The notes beneath the pieces are model-generated. The model saw nothing but the letters and a program-made list of their open reading frames with translations, was not told the origin of the DNA and ran no database searches. From Clostridia bacterium (GTDB taxonomy: Bacteria > Bacillota > Clostridia > Peptostreptococcales > Anaerovoracaceae): DNA of 64,000 nucleotides. Of the stretch, positions 7,036 to 15,706 are shown in pieces. The position numbers were made by a program, and so were the translations under genes. The first letter of the stretch is position 1; every line of letters begins with the position of its first letter. The stretch spans positions 97,996-161,995 of the forward strand of contig JAUNMH010000001.1 of the NCBI GenBank assembly GCA_030537495.1, read 5' to 3'.

Positions 7036-8826
7036 CTATTTAACTTTAACTGCCTTAGCCTTTGTCCATGAAGTGTAAATCTTCTTGCCTGCTGCGTTCT
7101 TAGCATATGATCTTGCCTGAACGTAGTAAGTCTTCTTGGACTTAAGGTTCTTAATTGTTACAGTCTTGCCAGCTACAGTCTTAATTTTAGCGTTCTTCAT
7201 GTTCTTGTTCATTGAATATCTAACTTCATAACCCTTGTTAGCTTTGTTAGTCTTAACTGTAACTGTAACTTTCTTAACGCCAGCCTTAGTCTTTGTGATT
7301 GCTGTTGTTGCAGGAGTAGCTAACTTAGCAGCTGCTGTCTGTGCGTGTTCTACGAATAACTTCTGGATTTCAGGAAGCTGACCCATACCGATAATCTGAG
7401 TGTCAACTGTGAATCCAGCAGCCTTGAACATGTTTAACCATGATTCAGCATCTTCTTCACCTGCCATGTCGTTGTTAGCGTGGTCACCAGCAACTACCAT
7501 AATAGGTCTTAAGATAACTTTCTTGTATCCAGCTTTTTTAACAGCCTCGATTACTTCGTTTACTGCTGTTGATTCAGGTTCACCTTCAACAGTTCCTACG
7601 AATACGTTCTTATATCCCTTCTTGCTTGCTAATTCCTGAAGGTCAGTGTATAGCTTCTGTGAAGCGTGGGAAGTACCGTGTCCCATTAGAACGTAAGCTG
7701 TATCTCCAGCCTTAGCTTCGTCAACAGTTACACCCTGCTTTTCAGCAACTGATTTGTAAACTGCATCTAAAGCAACTTCCTTATCATTTTCAGATGCGCA
7801 CATTGGCTTACCGATTACAACCTGGTCAAACTTCTTTTCATACTTCTTAACTGCTTCAACAACTTCGTCATATTCGTGACCGCTCATTAGAGTTGTAGGC
7901 TGAACTACTAAATTCTTAACGCTATTCTTAACAGCTCTTTCTAGTCCCTGTTCAATGTTGTCGATAACTTCGCCGTCTCTAGCGAAAACGTGATTGATAA
8001 TAATCTGTGCTGTGAATGCTCTTCTTACTGAGTACTTAGGGAAAGCCTTAGCGATTGCCTTTTCAACAGCTCCAATAGTGTCAACTCTGTTCTGGTTGAA
8101 GCTTGTACCAAAGCTTGTAACTAATACTTCAGTCTTACCAATCTTGTCCTGGTTAAGTGGGTTATCTAATGATGCGTCTCCAGTTTCGTCAGCGAAGTAT
8201 CCGCCTTCTTCAACTGCTTCTTTTTCTGCATCTGTAAGAGCGTCCCAACCCTTCTTAGCTGCTACGCAAAGCTTAGCTGATCCAGCGTGGTAATCTTTGT
8301 CATAGATAGCTTCGATTAACTGGTTTACTAATTCAGGTGTGAACTTAACAGTTAGGTATTTCTGGCCCTGTTCCCATACCTTCCAACCAGTATCGTCAGT
8401 TCCATCAGCCTTCTTGTATTCCTGATATAGAGTGAATGGAATTTCTGTTCCTAACTTGGAAGCAGCAATTGTGAATTCTACGTGGTTAACATATTTTCCG
8501 TCTGCTTCTTTAACTTCTACTTTAACGTTCTTTGCAGCTTTTTCTAATTCAGCAACCTTCTTAGTCTGTTCAGCTAAAGCTAGCTTAGTGTACTTTCTAG
8601 TCTTTGTAGTATCAAAACTTACAGTGATTTTTCCAGTATCCTTGTTAATTTCGATTTCTTCAGTTCCTGCCTTAGGGCTGAACATTCCCAGTGAAGAAAT
8701 AATCTTAGTTGACTTTTCTTCTTTTGCTCCAGTAGTATCAGTGTGTGCGAATGCAACTGAACTCATGGAAGTGATTACTGCTACTGACAGTAATGCTGAA
8801 AATAGCTTCTTAATTCCTTTTTTCAT
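7036..8826 (-). CDS. cbiK: Secreted CbiK-type sirohydrochlorin cobaltochelatase with N-terminal NEAT-like and C-terminal Fn3 domains
   Basis: 596 residues from the ATG at 8826, which has AGAGGAG nine bases upstream; a longer in-frame reading to 8913 lacks such a site and lies in the leader. Signal peptide about 1-27 (SVAFA/H). Residues 40-165 show the NEAT-like pattern (KYTKLAL, then FTIAASKLGTEIPFTLY, then WEQGQKYLTVKF). Residues 232-500 are the class II chelatase: LVTSFGTSFN, MGHGTSH (His383), VEGEPE (411-418) and VAGDHANND (His449), matching the His-Glu-His metal ligands known for CbiK. Residues 505-596 are Fn3-like and end KAVKVK. The family inserts Co2+ into sirohydrochlorin in the cytoplasm; the exported form here resembles the periplasmic CbiK of Desulfovibrio. 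First gene of the riboswitch operon. Confidence 0.88.
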   Translation of the reverse strand: MKKGIKKLFSALLSVAVITSMSSVAFAHTDTTGAKEEKSTKIISSLGMFSPKAGTEEIEINKDTGKITVSFDTTKTRKYTKLALAEQTKKVAELEKAAKNVKVEVKEADGKYVNHVEFTIAASKLGTEIPFTLYQEYKKADGTDDTGWKVWEQGQKYLTVKFTPELVNQLIEAIYDKDYHAGSAKLCVAAKKGWDALTDAEKEAVEEGGYFADETGDASLDNPLNQDKIGKTEVLVTSFGTSFNQNRVDTIGAVEKAIAKAFPKYSVRRAFTAQIIINHVFARDGEVIDNIEQGLERAVKNSVKNLVVQPTTLMSGHEYDEVVEAVKKYEKKFDQVVIGKPMCASENDKEVALDAVYKSVAEKQGVTVDEAKAGDTAYVLMGHGTSHASQKLYTDLQELASKKGYKNVFVGTVEGEPESTAVNEVIEAVKKAGYKKVILRPIMVVAGDHANNDMAGEEDAESWLNMFKAAGFTVDTQIIGMGQLPEIQKLFVEHAQTAAAKLATPATTAITKTKAGVKKVTVTVKTNKANKGYEVRYSMNKNMKNAKIKTVAGKTVTIKNLKSKKTYYVQARSYAKNAAGKKIYTSWTKAKAVKVK

Positions 8827-8892
8827 ATGCTTTCTCCTCTTTCTAGTTTTAATTAATCTAATCTTTTGTGAGGCAGTATAGCAATATCGGTC

Positions 8893-8936
8893 ACAAAAAA
8901 AGAACCCAATCATCCCGTTGTGGAGGTAGGTTCCTA
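8893..8936 (-). terminator. Riboswitch expression-platform terminator
   Basis: Read on the minus strand, AGGAACC pairs with GGGTTCT around an imperfect interior, followed at once by seven T. It lies between the cobalamin riboswitch core and the cbiK start, where a B12-dependent transcription terminator is expected. Confidence 0.75.
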
Positions 8937-8959
8937 ATTCTTCTGGCTAATACATTGCC

Positions 8960-9217
8960 GAAATGATACATACTCTCGTCGGAAGTTGATCAATAACTCT
9001 GCCCAGCAGGCTTTCTGGCTCTTGGATCATCATCTTGCACACGCCTTCTCAAAAGCTAGCGTATCTTTCAATGGCACGATGCGTGCAGACTCCCCAATTA
9101 CAGCGACTCGGACCGCTCAGGACTCACACCTGATTTCCTATTATCCATCTCACAATCATTGCATTTTATATAATGGTATAGCTCAATGGCACTGGTTAGA
9201 TTAACTATTCATTTAAC
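8960..9217 (-). promoter_or_regulatory. Cobalamin riboswitch
   Basis: The minus strand carries the conserved cobalamin-aptamer elements in order: GGAAATCAGGTGTGAGTCC and CGGTCCGAGTCGCTGTAA (about 9148-9100), a GCCATTG junction segment (9075-9069), and the B12-box-like AGCCAGAAAGCCTGCTGGGC at 9020-9001 (consensus AGYCAGGAGACCTGCC). A terminator follows before cbiK. Known function of the class is to bind adenosylcobalamin or a related cobalamin and switch off downstream genes, so the whole cbiK-to-cbiD operon is predicted to be repressed when B12 is plentiful. Confidence 0.9.
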
Positions 9218-9223
9218 ACTACA

Positions 9224-9253
9224 ATTATACTCGTACGCCCCCTATATTGTCAA
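9224..9253 (-). promoter_or_regulatory. Sigma-A promoter of the cobalamin-riboswitch operon
   Basis: Minus strand TTGACA (9253-9248), an 18-base spacer and TATAAT (9229-9224): perfect consensus hexamers. Predicted start near 9217, directly before the riboswitch. Confidence 0.85.
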
Positions 9254-9301
9254 TAGAGGTTTAAGTGTATACACACCTTTTATACACCTTTTATACAATT
9301 T

Positions 9302-9580
9302 TTAGTCATCTTTTCTTCTTGCAAGTTCAGAAATCATACTAAACTTACCATTAATATAATCATATGCCTTTCTAGTATGTGGAATCATGCAGTCTGAACA
9401 GTCTTTAATGCCATTATCGGTGAACTTAAAGTTGCCGCCACACTTATCTCCTAGTGCATACAGAGGACAGTAACAAAACAGACAGTTAAAATCATCCTCA
9501 TTTGAACATTTATGACATGGAAAGAATTCACATGACTTGTGGCTCATGAACTTGTAGTTTTCAGTTGTAATTTCTCTCAT
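9302..9580 (-). CDS. Small cysteine-rich metal-binding domain protein
   Basis: 92 residues from the ATG at 9580, which is preceded by GAGAGGAG; an upstream in-frame extension overlaps the rplQ terminator and is unlikely. The sequence matches the small Cys-rich domain family (Pfam 'Cys_rich_small'/PF04071-like): SHKSCEFFPCHKC, NCLFCYCPLYALG, DKCGGNF, IKDCSDCMIPH, with nine cysteines and several histidines suited to zinc or an Fe-S cluster. No signal peptide. Function is not established; homologues are often seen near cobalamin genes, and here it sits just upstream of the riboswitch promoter with no obvious terminator between. A weak promoter (TTCACC, 17 bases, TAGAAT) may overlap the rplQ terminator. 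Confidence 0.82.
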   Translation of the reverse strand: MREITTENYKFMSHKSCEFFPCHKCSNEDDFNCLFCYCPLYALGDKCGGNFKFTDNGIKDCSDCMIPHTRKAYDYINGKFSMISELARRKDD

Positions 9581-9648
9581 TTGATAATCTCCTCTCGTGT
9601 AGCAAACCCTACAAAGCGCAAATAATCCTATCAGATAAATTCTAGCAT

Positions 9649-9680
9649 AAAAAAACACGGTGGTGAACATACCACCGTGA
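9649..9680 (-). terminator. Rho-independent terminator of the S10-spc-alpha operon
   Basis: CACGGTGGT and ACCACCGTG form a perfect 9-bp stem with a six-base loop, followed on the minus strand by seven T. It ends the long ribosomal transcript 30 bases after rplQ. Confidence 0.93.
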
Positions 9681-9709
9681 AATTCTTATTTGTAGTTTTC
9701 AGAATCGGA

Positions 9710-10051
9710 TTAAACTAATTCTAAGAATACTTCTTCAGCACAGTCACCTCTTCTAGGTCCTAGCTTAAGGATTCTTGTGTATCCACCGTTTCTGTCAGCA
9801 TATTTTGGAGCGATTTCTTCAAATAGCTTTGTTACTACTGCTTCGTCATATACATATGCTAAAACCTGTCTTCTTGCGTGAAGATCTCCATGTTTAGCTA
9901 ATGTGATCATCTTTTCAGCCATCTTTCTAGCTTCCTTCGCTCTCATGTTAGTAGTTGTGATTCTACCTTCTCTGAAAAGGTCAGTAACTAGATTTCTCAG
10001 CATAGCTTTTCTATGAGCAGAATCTCTGCCCAGTTTTCTGTATCCTGGCAT
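9710..10051 (-). CDS. rplQ: 50S ribosomal protein L17
   Basis: 113 residues, normal bacterial length. The start [21 protein letters not shown] is the family signature (given here as the first 21 residues in two parts: [21 protein letters not shown]), and [17 protein letters not shown] closes it. L17 binds 23S rRNA near the peptide exit. Last gene of the alpha operon, 23 bases after rpoA and followed by a strong terminator. Confidence 0.97.
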   Translation of the reverse strand: MPGYRKLGRDSAHRKAMLRNLVTDLFREGRITTTNMRAKEARKMAEKMITLAKHGDLHARRQVLAYVYDEAVVTKLFEEIAPKYADRNGGYTRILKLGPRRGDCAEEVFLELV

Positions 10052-10074
10052 ATCTGTTCTCCTTTCTCTGATGT

Positions 10075-11019
10075 TTATTCGTCACTTGGCTTTAGGCCAA
10101 GTCCAAGTTCTTCTAATTTTGCCTTAACTTCGTCAAGAGACTTCTTTCCAAGGTTTCTAACCTTCATCATATCGTCTTCTGAACGTTCTGTTAATTCCTC
10201 AACAGTATTGATTGAAGCTCTCTTTAAGCAGTTGAATGAACGAACTGAAAGTTCTAATTCTTCAATTGTCATTTCAAGAGCCTTTTCCTTCTGATCTTCT
10301 TCCTTTTCAACCATGATTTCCAGTCCATCAGTTGAATCATCAAGCTGAATGAACAGGTTCAGGTGTTCATGCATAATCTTTGCACCAATGGAAACACCTT
10401 CTTCAGGTGAAATTGAGCCATCAGTCCAGATTTCTAAGATCAGTCTGTCGTAGTCGGTTACCTGACCAACTCTTGTATTCTCTACTGTATAGTTAACCTT
10501 TCTAACAGGTGTATAGATTGAGTCAACAGGAATTACTGAAATCGGTGTATTTTCATCCTTGTTCTGGTCTGCAGGAACATATCCTCTACCTCTTGCAAGG
10601 TTCAGTTCCATAACAAGAGCTGCATTTTCTTCAAGCGTAGCAATGTGAAGATCTGGATTGAAAATTTCAATCTCAGAATCTCCAATAATATCAGCAGCTG
10701 TTACTTCCTTAGGACCAACAGCGTTGATGATTACTCTCTTAGTATTATCACCATTCAGTCTTACAGCAAGCTTCTTAAGGTTCAGAATGATTTCAGTTAC
10801 ATCTTCTTTAACCCCTGGAATAGTTGAAAACTCGTGAAGTATTCCGTCGATTTTTACAGATGTTACAGCTGCACCTGGAAGTGAGCTAAGAAGGATTCTT
10901 CTCATGCAGTTTCCAAGAGTTGTACCATAGCCTCGTTCTAGCGGCTCTACTACAAACTTTCCGTACTGTCCATCTTCATCTACAATTTTTGTTATCGTTG
11001 GTTTTTCGATTTCTATCAC
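10075..11019 (-). CDS. rpoA: RNA polymerase alpha subunit
   Basis: 314 residues, typical length. The N-terminal assembly domain (about 1-230) contains [20 protein letters not shown] and the beta-contacting region. A charged linker (EKEEDQKEK) leads to the C-terminal DNA- and activator-binding domain (about 245-310: [29 protein letters not shown]). It dimerises as platform for beta and beta' and binds UP elements. Lies 49 bases after rpsD, slightly more than other gaps in the operon. Confidence 0.98.
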   Translation of the reverse strand: MIEIEKPTITKIVDEDGQYGKFVVEPLERGYGTTLGNCMRRILLSSLPGAAVTSVKIDGILHEFSTIPGVKEDVTEIILNLKKLAVRLNGDNTKRVIINAVGPKEVTAADIIGDSEIEIFNPDLHIATLEENAALVMELNLARGRGYVPADQNKDENTPISVIPVDSIYTPVRKVNYTVENTRVGQVTDYDRLILEIWTDGSISPEEGVSIGAKIMHEHLNLFIQLDDSTDGLEIMVEKEEDQKEKALEMTIEELELSVRSFNCLKRASINTVEELTERSEDDMMKVRNLGKKSLDEVKAKLEELGLGLKPSDE

Positions 11020-11068
11020 TAAAAAAACCTCCTTTTTATTCCAATAATAATCAACCTAAGCCGGTATA

Positions 11069-11689
11069 TTATTTGGAGTACAATTCGACGATTAGGTGTT
11101 CTGCTACAGGAGTATCGATTTCTTCTCTTGTAGGTACAGAAACAACTTTACCTTCCAGCTTTTCAACATCTACTGACATCCATGAAGGAACAGTAATTGC
11201 CATATCCTTAACTTCCTTGAACTTAGGAGAGTTAGTGCTCTTTTCCTTAACCTTTACAACGTCTCCAGCCTTAAGCTCCATAGCAGGTGCTGTAGCTTTC
11301 TTTCCGTTTACAGTGAAGTGTCCGTGAACAACTAACTGTCTTGCTTCCTTTCTTGATGAAGCAAATCCAAGTCTGTAAACAACGTTGTCTAGTCTTGTTT
11401 CTAGTAAGATTAGCATGTTTTCACCAGTCTTACCCTGTTTTCTAGCAGCCTTGTCAAATAGATTTCTGAACTGCTTTTCCTGTAGTCCGTAGAATCTCTT
11501 TGCCTTCTGCTTTTCTCTTAACTGTAATCCGTATTCAGAAACTTTCTTTCTTGACTGTCCGTGCTGTCCAGGAGCGTAATTTCTCTTTTCAAGAGCACAT
11601 TTTGCACTGTAGCATCTTTCACCCTTTAAGAAAAGTTTCTGACCTTCTCTTCTGCATAGTCTGCAGTTAGCGTCTGTATATCTTGCCAT
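11069..11689 (-). CDS. rpsD: 30S ribosomal protein S4 (zinc-binding form)
   Basis: 206 residues. The N-terminal segment carries Cys9, Cys12, Cys26 and Cys31, the zinc-containing C+ version typical of many clostridia. The S4 RNA-binding domain follows ([20 protein letters not shown] in the middle, [12 protein letters not shown]). S4 nucleates 16S 5'-domain assembly and in some bacteria represses the alpha operon. The AGGAGG site sits just upstream of the ATG. Confidence 0.97.
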   Translation of the reverse strand: MARYTDANCRLCRREGQKLFLKGERCYSAKCALEKRNYAPGQHGQSRKKVSEYGLQLREKQKAKRFYGLQEKQFRNLFDKAARKQGKTGENMLILLETRLDNVVYRLGFASSRKEARQLVVHGHFTVNGKKATAPAMELKAGDVVKVKEKSTNSPKFKEVKDMAITVPSWMSVDVEKLEGKVVSVPTREEIDTPVAEHLIVELYSK

Positions 11690-11711
11690 TTTATATTACT
11701 CCTCCCTTCAA

Positions 11712-12110
11712 TTAGACTCTTCTTCTCTTTGGTGGTCTGCATCCGTTGTGTGGGATTGGTGTGATGTCCTTGATCATAGTGATTTCCAGACCAGCAGCCT
11801 GAAGTGCTCTGATAGCAGCTTCTCTACCGGAACCAGGTCCCTTAACGTATACTTCAACTGTCTTTAAACCGTGTTCCATTGCACCCTTTGATGCTTCTTC
11901 AGCAGCCATCTGAGCAGCAAATGGAGTTGATTTCTTGGATCCCTTAAATCCTAGGGAACCTGCACTGGACCATGAAAGAGCGTTTCCGTCCATATCTGTA
12001 AGAGTAACTAGTGTATTGTTAAAGGTGGATTGGATATGTGCCTGGCCTTTTTCAATGTTCTTACGTTCTCTTTTCTTTTTTCTAACTGCTTTCTTTACAG
12101 CTTTAGCCAT
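11712..12110 (-). CDS. rpsK: 30S ribosomal protein S11
   Basis: 132 residues with a basic N-terminus ([13 protein letters not shown]) and the family core [38 protein letters not shown] and [13 protein letters not shown] at the end. S11 lies on the 30S platform and contacts the mRNA Shine-Dalgarno helix. Between rpsM and rpsD as in all Firmicutes alpha operons. Confidence 0.98.
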   Translation of the reverse strand: MAKAVKKAVRKKKRERKNIEKGQAHIQSTFNNTLVTLTDMDGNALSWSSAGSLGFKGSKKSTPFAAQMAAEEASKGAMEHGLKTVEVYVKGPGSGREAAIRALQAAGLEITMIKDITPIPHNGCRPPKRRRV

Positions 12111-12127
12111 TTTTCCCTACCCCCTTC

Positions 12128-12496
12128 TTATTTCTTCTTTCTACCTACAGTCTTCTTAGGACCTTTTCTAGTTCTAGCGTTAGTCTTAGTTTTCTGTCCT
12201 CTTACTGGAAGACCTCTTCTATGTCTGATTCCTCTGTAGCTTCCGATTTCCATTAATCTCTTAATGTTCATGGAAACTTCTCTTCTTAAGTCACCTTCTA
12301 CAAGGTACTCTTCATCGATGATCTTTCTGATTTTACCAGCTTCATCTTCAGTTAAGTCCTTAACTCTTGTGTCAGGGTTGATTCCTGCTTTTTCAAGAAT
12401 TAACATTGCTGTTGGTCTACCGATACCATAAATGTAAGTTAAACCAATTTCAATTCTTTTCTCTCTTGGTAAGTCGACACCGGCTATACGAGCCAT
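12128..12496 (-). CDS. rpsM: 30S ribosomal protein S13
   Basis: 122 residues from the ATG giving [19 protein letters not shown], the universal S13 start; AGGAGG lies six to eleven bases upstream. An in-frame extension to 12529 would put an Arg-rich leader in front and is rejected. C-terminus [15 protein letters not shown] reaches toward P-site tRNA. S13 sits in the 30S head and bridges to the 50S. Confidence 0.97.
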   Translation of the reverse strand: MARIAGVDLPREKRIEIGLTYIYGIGRPTAMLILEKAGINPDTRVKDLTEDEAGKIRKIIDEEYLVEGDLRREVSMNIKRLMEIGSYRGIRHRRGLPVRGQKTKTNARTRKGPKKTVGRKKK

Positions 12497-12626
12497 ACGT
12501 TTCCTCCTTCTCCTATCTTCCGTCACCATTTCCAGGGGTGATATAGACAGGGGTTCTAAATATACTATAAACTAAATTTGCATTTCCGCTCCTGGTCACG
12601 GAAACATTAAATTATAAATTAATCAA

Positions 12627-12740
12627 TTAACCTTGTCTCTGCTTGTGCTTAGGATTTTCACAGATAACCATTACTCTTCCGTTTCTTTTGATTACCTTGC
12701 ACTTTTCACAGATAGGTTTTACAGAAGCTCTTACTTTCAT
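12627..12740 (-). CDS. rpmJ: 50S ribosomal protein L36 (zinc ribbon)
   Basis: 37 residues, [14 protein letters not shown] at the start, with the zinc ligands Cys11, Cys14, Cys27 and His32 intact. A longer in-frame reading to 12833 lies over infA and is not supported. There is a 130-base gap before rpsM, longer than its neighbours, in which I see no gene and no clear hairpin. Confidence 0.95.
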   Translation of the reverse strand: MKVRASVKPICEKCKVIKRNGRVMVICENPKHKQRQG

Positions 12741-12777
12741 GTTTCTTCTCCCTTCTTGTGATCCGATCGAATGATCT

Positions 12778-12996
12778 CTATTTATCTCTCCATATGATTC
12801 TTCCTCTTGTAAGGTCATAAGGTGACAGTTCAACCTTTACCTTATCGCCTGGAAGAATTCTAATATAGTTCATTCTAATTTTTCCTGAAATGTGTGCAAG
12901 CACTTCAAAACCGTTTTCAAGCTGTACCTTGAACATAGCGTTTGGCTGAGCATCCACAACGGTTCCCATTGCTTCGATGACGTCTTTCTTCGCCAT
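12778..12996 (-). CDS. infA: Translation initiation factor IF-1
   Basis: 72 residues, a single OB fold: [48 protein letters not shown]. The usual length is 71-72. IF-1 blocks the 30S A site during initiation. Its position between map and rpmJ is the Gram-positive standard. Confidence 0.97.
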   Translation of the reverse strand: MAKKDVIEAMGTVVDAQPNAMFKVQLENGFEVLAHISGKIRMNYIRILPGDKVKVELSPYDLTRGRIIWRDK

Positions 12997-13014
12997 TTAT
13001 TACACCTCTCTTTA

Positions 13015-13761
13015 CTATAAGGTAAGCAGCTCAGGCTCACCGTCATTAATAACAACTGTATTCTCATAATGGGCTGCCATTTTTCCGTCAACGGTAACTA
13101 CAGTCCAGTTGTTTAACAGAGTGTCACATTCGTATGAACCCTGTACAATCATAGGTTCTATTGCAAGTACCATTCCGTTTTCAAGTCTTGGGCCCTTACC
13201 CGGCTTGCCGTAGTTAGGAATCGGTGGATCTTCATGTAAGTCACAGCCAATGCCATGACCAACAAAATCTCTGATTACACCGTAGCCCTCGGATTCGGCT
13301 TTAACCTGTATTGCATGTGAAATGTCTGAAAGTCGGCATCCCACTTTTGCAAACTTTATCCCTTCGAAAAAACTGTCCTTGGTTACTTCAATAAGTCTTG
13401 CAGCTTCATCATCAATTTTACCTACAGGATATGTTCTAGCAGCATCGCTGGCATATCCCTTATAAGTTGATCCTGTATCTATGCTGACAATATCACCTTC
13501 CTGAAGGATTCTGTCTGCACTTGGGATTCCATGAATAATTTCTTCATTAACCGATACGCATGCACTTCCCGGAAAACCTCCATAACCCTTAAATGTTGGT
13601 ATCATATTGTGGTCACGAATAATCTTCTCAACGTACTTATCAACATCAAGTGTTGAAAGGCCCGGTTTAATGTAATCGCTCAGCAGGTGAAGAACCTCAC
13701 CGGTTACTTTACCTGCTTCACGCATTAATTGAATTTCATGTTTGGATTTGATGATAATCAT
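13015..13761 (-). CDS. map: Methionine aminopeptidase, type I
   Basis: 248 residues from the ATG at 13761 (AGGTGA just upstream and only one base after the adk stop); a GTG nine bases earlier, overlapping adk, is the alternative. Metal-binding residues of the pita-bread fold are present: the aspartates of SIDTGSTYKGYASDAARTY, the histidine of FVGHGIGCDLHEDPP, the glutamate of AIEPM and of YENTVVI. Removes the initiator Met from nascent proteins. No N-terminal SH3 zinc domain. Confidence 0.95.
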   Translation of the reverse strand: MIIIKSKHEIQLMREAGKVTGEVLHLLSDYIKPGLSTLDVDKYVEKIIRDHNMIPTFKGYGGFPGSACVSVNEEIIHGIPSADRILQEGDIVSIDTGSTYKGYASDAARTYPVGKIDDEAARLIEVTKDSFFEGIKFAKVGCRLSDISHAIQVKAESEGYGVIRDFVGHGIGCDLHEDPPIPNYGKPGKGPRLENGMVLAIEPMIVQGSYECDTLLNNWTVVTVDGKMAAHYENTVVINDGEPELLTL

Positions 13762-13762
13762 A

Positions 13763-14410
13763 CTATTCACCTATAGCTTTAACTATTTCTGCGAATACTG
13801 TGTCTAATGAAAGTGCTCCATCAACAACAGCAAGTTTGTCTGCATTCTTATAGTAGTCTACAAGGGGCATAGTCTGTTCATTATAAACTTCGATTCTGTT
13901 GTTTACTGTTTCAACAGTATCGTCAGCTCTCTGGAATAACTCGCCTCCGCAAGAATCACAAATGCCTTCTTTTTTAGGTGGAATGTTAACTACATGGTAG
14001 GAAGCTCCGCATGCTTTGCAAACTCTTCTTCCTGTAAGTCTTGTAATTAATTCTTCCTTTTCAACTTCGATATCGATAACAACATCAAGTTCCATTCCAT
14101 GTTCTTTTAGGAATTCATCAAGCTTTTCAGCCTGATATACAGTTCTTGGGAAACCGTCAAGAAGAAATCCTTCCTTACAGTCATCAGCAAGAAGTCTTGT
14201 TGTTGCGATTTCAATAACAAGATCATCAGGAACTAATTCACCTTTGTTCATATATTCCTGAGCTTTCTTTCCAAGTTCTGTTCCGTTCTTAATGTTTTCT
14301 CTAAAGATATCTCCAGTTGAGATATGAGGAACATTATATTTTTCGACAATTCTAACTGCCTGAGTACCCTTACCAGCTCCTGGAGGGCCTAATAATACTG
14401 TTCTAAGCAT
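13763..14410 (-). CDS. adk: Adenylate kinase
   Basis: 215 residues. P-loop GPPGAGKGTQA near residues 8-18, the NMP-binding ISTGDIFREN and DGFPRT motifs, and a long LID domain with four cysteines (CKACG, CDSCG) expected to hold zinc. Converts AMP plus ATP to two ADP. Between secY and map, as in other Firmicutes spc operons. Confidence 0.97.
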   Translation of the reverse strand: MLRTVLLGPPGAGKGTQAVRIVEKYNVPHISTGDIFRENIKNGTELGKKAQEYMNKGELVPDDLVIEIATTRLLADDCKEGFLLDGFPRTVYQAEKLDEFLKEHGMELDVVIDIEVEKEELITRLTGRRVCKACGASYHVVNIPPKKEGICDSCGGELFQRADDTVETVNNRIEVYNEQTMPLVDYYKNADKLAVVDGALSLDTVFAEIVKAIGE

Positions 14411-14424
14411 TTGCTCATCTCCTC

Positions 14425-15705
14425 TTATTTAAGAAATCCCTGATAGTTTCTCATAACCATCTGATTTTCAAGTTGTTTCATTGTTTCTAGTGCAACACCA
14501 ACTGCGATTAGAAGTGATGTGCCGCCGAAATGAATATTCATACCGCCAATCTGACTGATGATAGTAGGCAGAGTAGCAATAATTGCCAGGAATATAGCTC
14601 CTACAATTGAAATTCTTGACATAACCTTAGTTAAGTACTCAACTGTAGCTCTTCCCGGTCTGATTCCCGGAATAAATCCGCCGTTTGCTTTCATGTTCTG
14701 AGCAACTTCTACAGGGTTAAATGTAATTGCAGTGTAGAAGTAGTTGAAGAATATGATAAGTAATACATTAAATACTGCATATACCCAAACTCCAGGGTTT
14801 CCGGCAGGTGACAGCCACTTAGTGACAAACTCTGTGAAACTTGAGCCTGGGAAGAAGTATGTAATTGTTAGTGGGAACTGAAGCAGTGAAAGTGCAAAGA
14901 TTACCGGAATAACTCCTGCCTGGTTAACCTTTAGCGGAATGTGTGTTGACTGTCCGCCATACATTTTTCTGCCTACAACTCTCTTAGCGTACTGTACAGG
15001 GATTCTTCTTGTACCCTGCTGAATCTCAATGATTCCCAGGATAACAACGATTGCAAATACTGCAAACAGAATCAGTGAAATTACGCTCATTGAACCATCT
15101 GTGAACTGTGTCCACATGCTACGTAATCCTGTTGGGATTCTAGCAACGATACCACCGAAGATAATCAGTGAGATACCGTTTCCGATTCCGTGCTCGTTAA
15201 TCTTTTCTCCAAGCCACATTAAAAATGCAGTTCCTGCAGTAAGAATCAGAATAATTACTGCGAATGAGAATGCTGACTGATCAACGATTGCTCTTCTGAA
15301 CAGACCAACAGTTAAGCCTGTTGCCTGAATCAGAGCAAGAACTACTGTCATATAACGAGTGATTCTTGCAATTTTCTTTCTTCCTTCTTCTCCTTCTTTT
15401 GCTAGTCTTTCAAAATAAGGGAAAGCCATTGTCAAAAGCTGAATAACGATGGAAGCTGTGATATATGGTGTGATACTCAAAGCAAATATAGTAAAGTTGC
15501 TAAATGATCCACCAGAGAACAAATCGAACAGGTCGAATAAACCTGTCTCACCTGTAAACATCTCAGCTAGTGCTGACCTGTTGATTCCAGGAACCGGAAT
15601 ATTAGATCCGATTCTGAAAACAACTAACATTAACAATGTGAAGATTAATTTGCTTCTAATTTCAGGGACCCTAAATGCCTGCTTTACAGTTTTAAGCATC
15701 TCCAT
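14425..15705 (-). CDS. secY: Protein translocase subunit SecY
   Basis: 426 residues with ten predicted membrane helices. Family marks include GSNIPVPGI near residue 33, the plug/second helix region TPYITASIVIQLL and the cytosolic loop GRKMYGGQSTHIPLKVNQAGVIPVIF (in two parts: GRKMYGGQSTHIPL, KVNQAGVIPVIF). It forms the Sec pore with SecE (53.6 kb here). One base separates it from the rplO stop. Confidence 0.97.
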   Translation of the reverse strand: MEMLKTVKQAFRVPEIRSKLIFTLLMLVVFRIGSNIPVPGINRSALAEMFTGETGLFDLFDLFSGGSFSNFTIFALSITPYITASIVIQLLTMAFPYFERLAKEGEEGRKKIARITRYMTVVLALIQATGLTVGLFRRAIVDQSAFSFAVIILILTAGTAFLMWLGEKINEHGIGNGISLIIFGGIVARIPTGLRSMWTQFTDGSMSVISLILFAVFAIVVILGIIEIQQGTRRIPVQYAKRVVGRKMYGGQSTHIPLKVNQAGVIPVIFALSLLQFPLTITYFFPGSSFTEFVTKWLSPAGNPGVWVYAVFNVLLIIFFNYFYTAITFNPVEVAQNMKANGGFIPGIRPGRATVEYLTKVMSRISIVGAIFLAIIATLPTIISQIGGMNIHFGGTSLLIAVGVALETMKQLENQMVMRNYQGFLK

Positions 15706-15706
15706 T

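Noticed and set aside
8986..9204. Plus-strand open frame of 72 codons
   Set aside because: It lies antisense to the cobalamin riboswitch, has no ribosome site, and its composition reflects the conserved RNA.
9265..9300. Direct repeats (ACACCTTTTAT) before the riboswitch promoter
   Set aside because: Two short A/T-rich copies only; could be an operator but is too simple to call.
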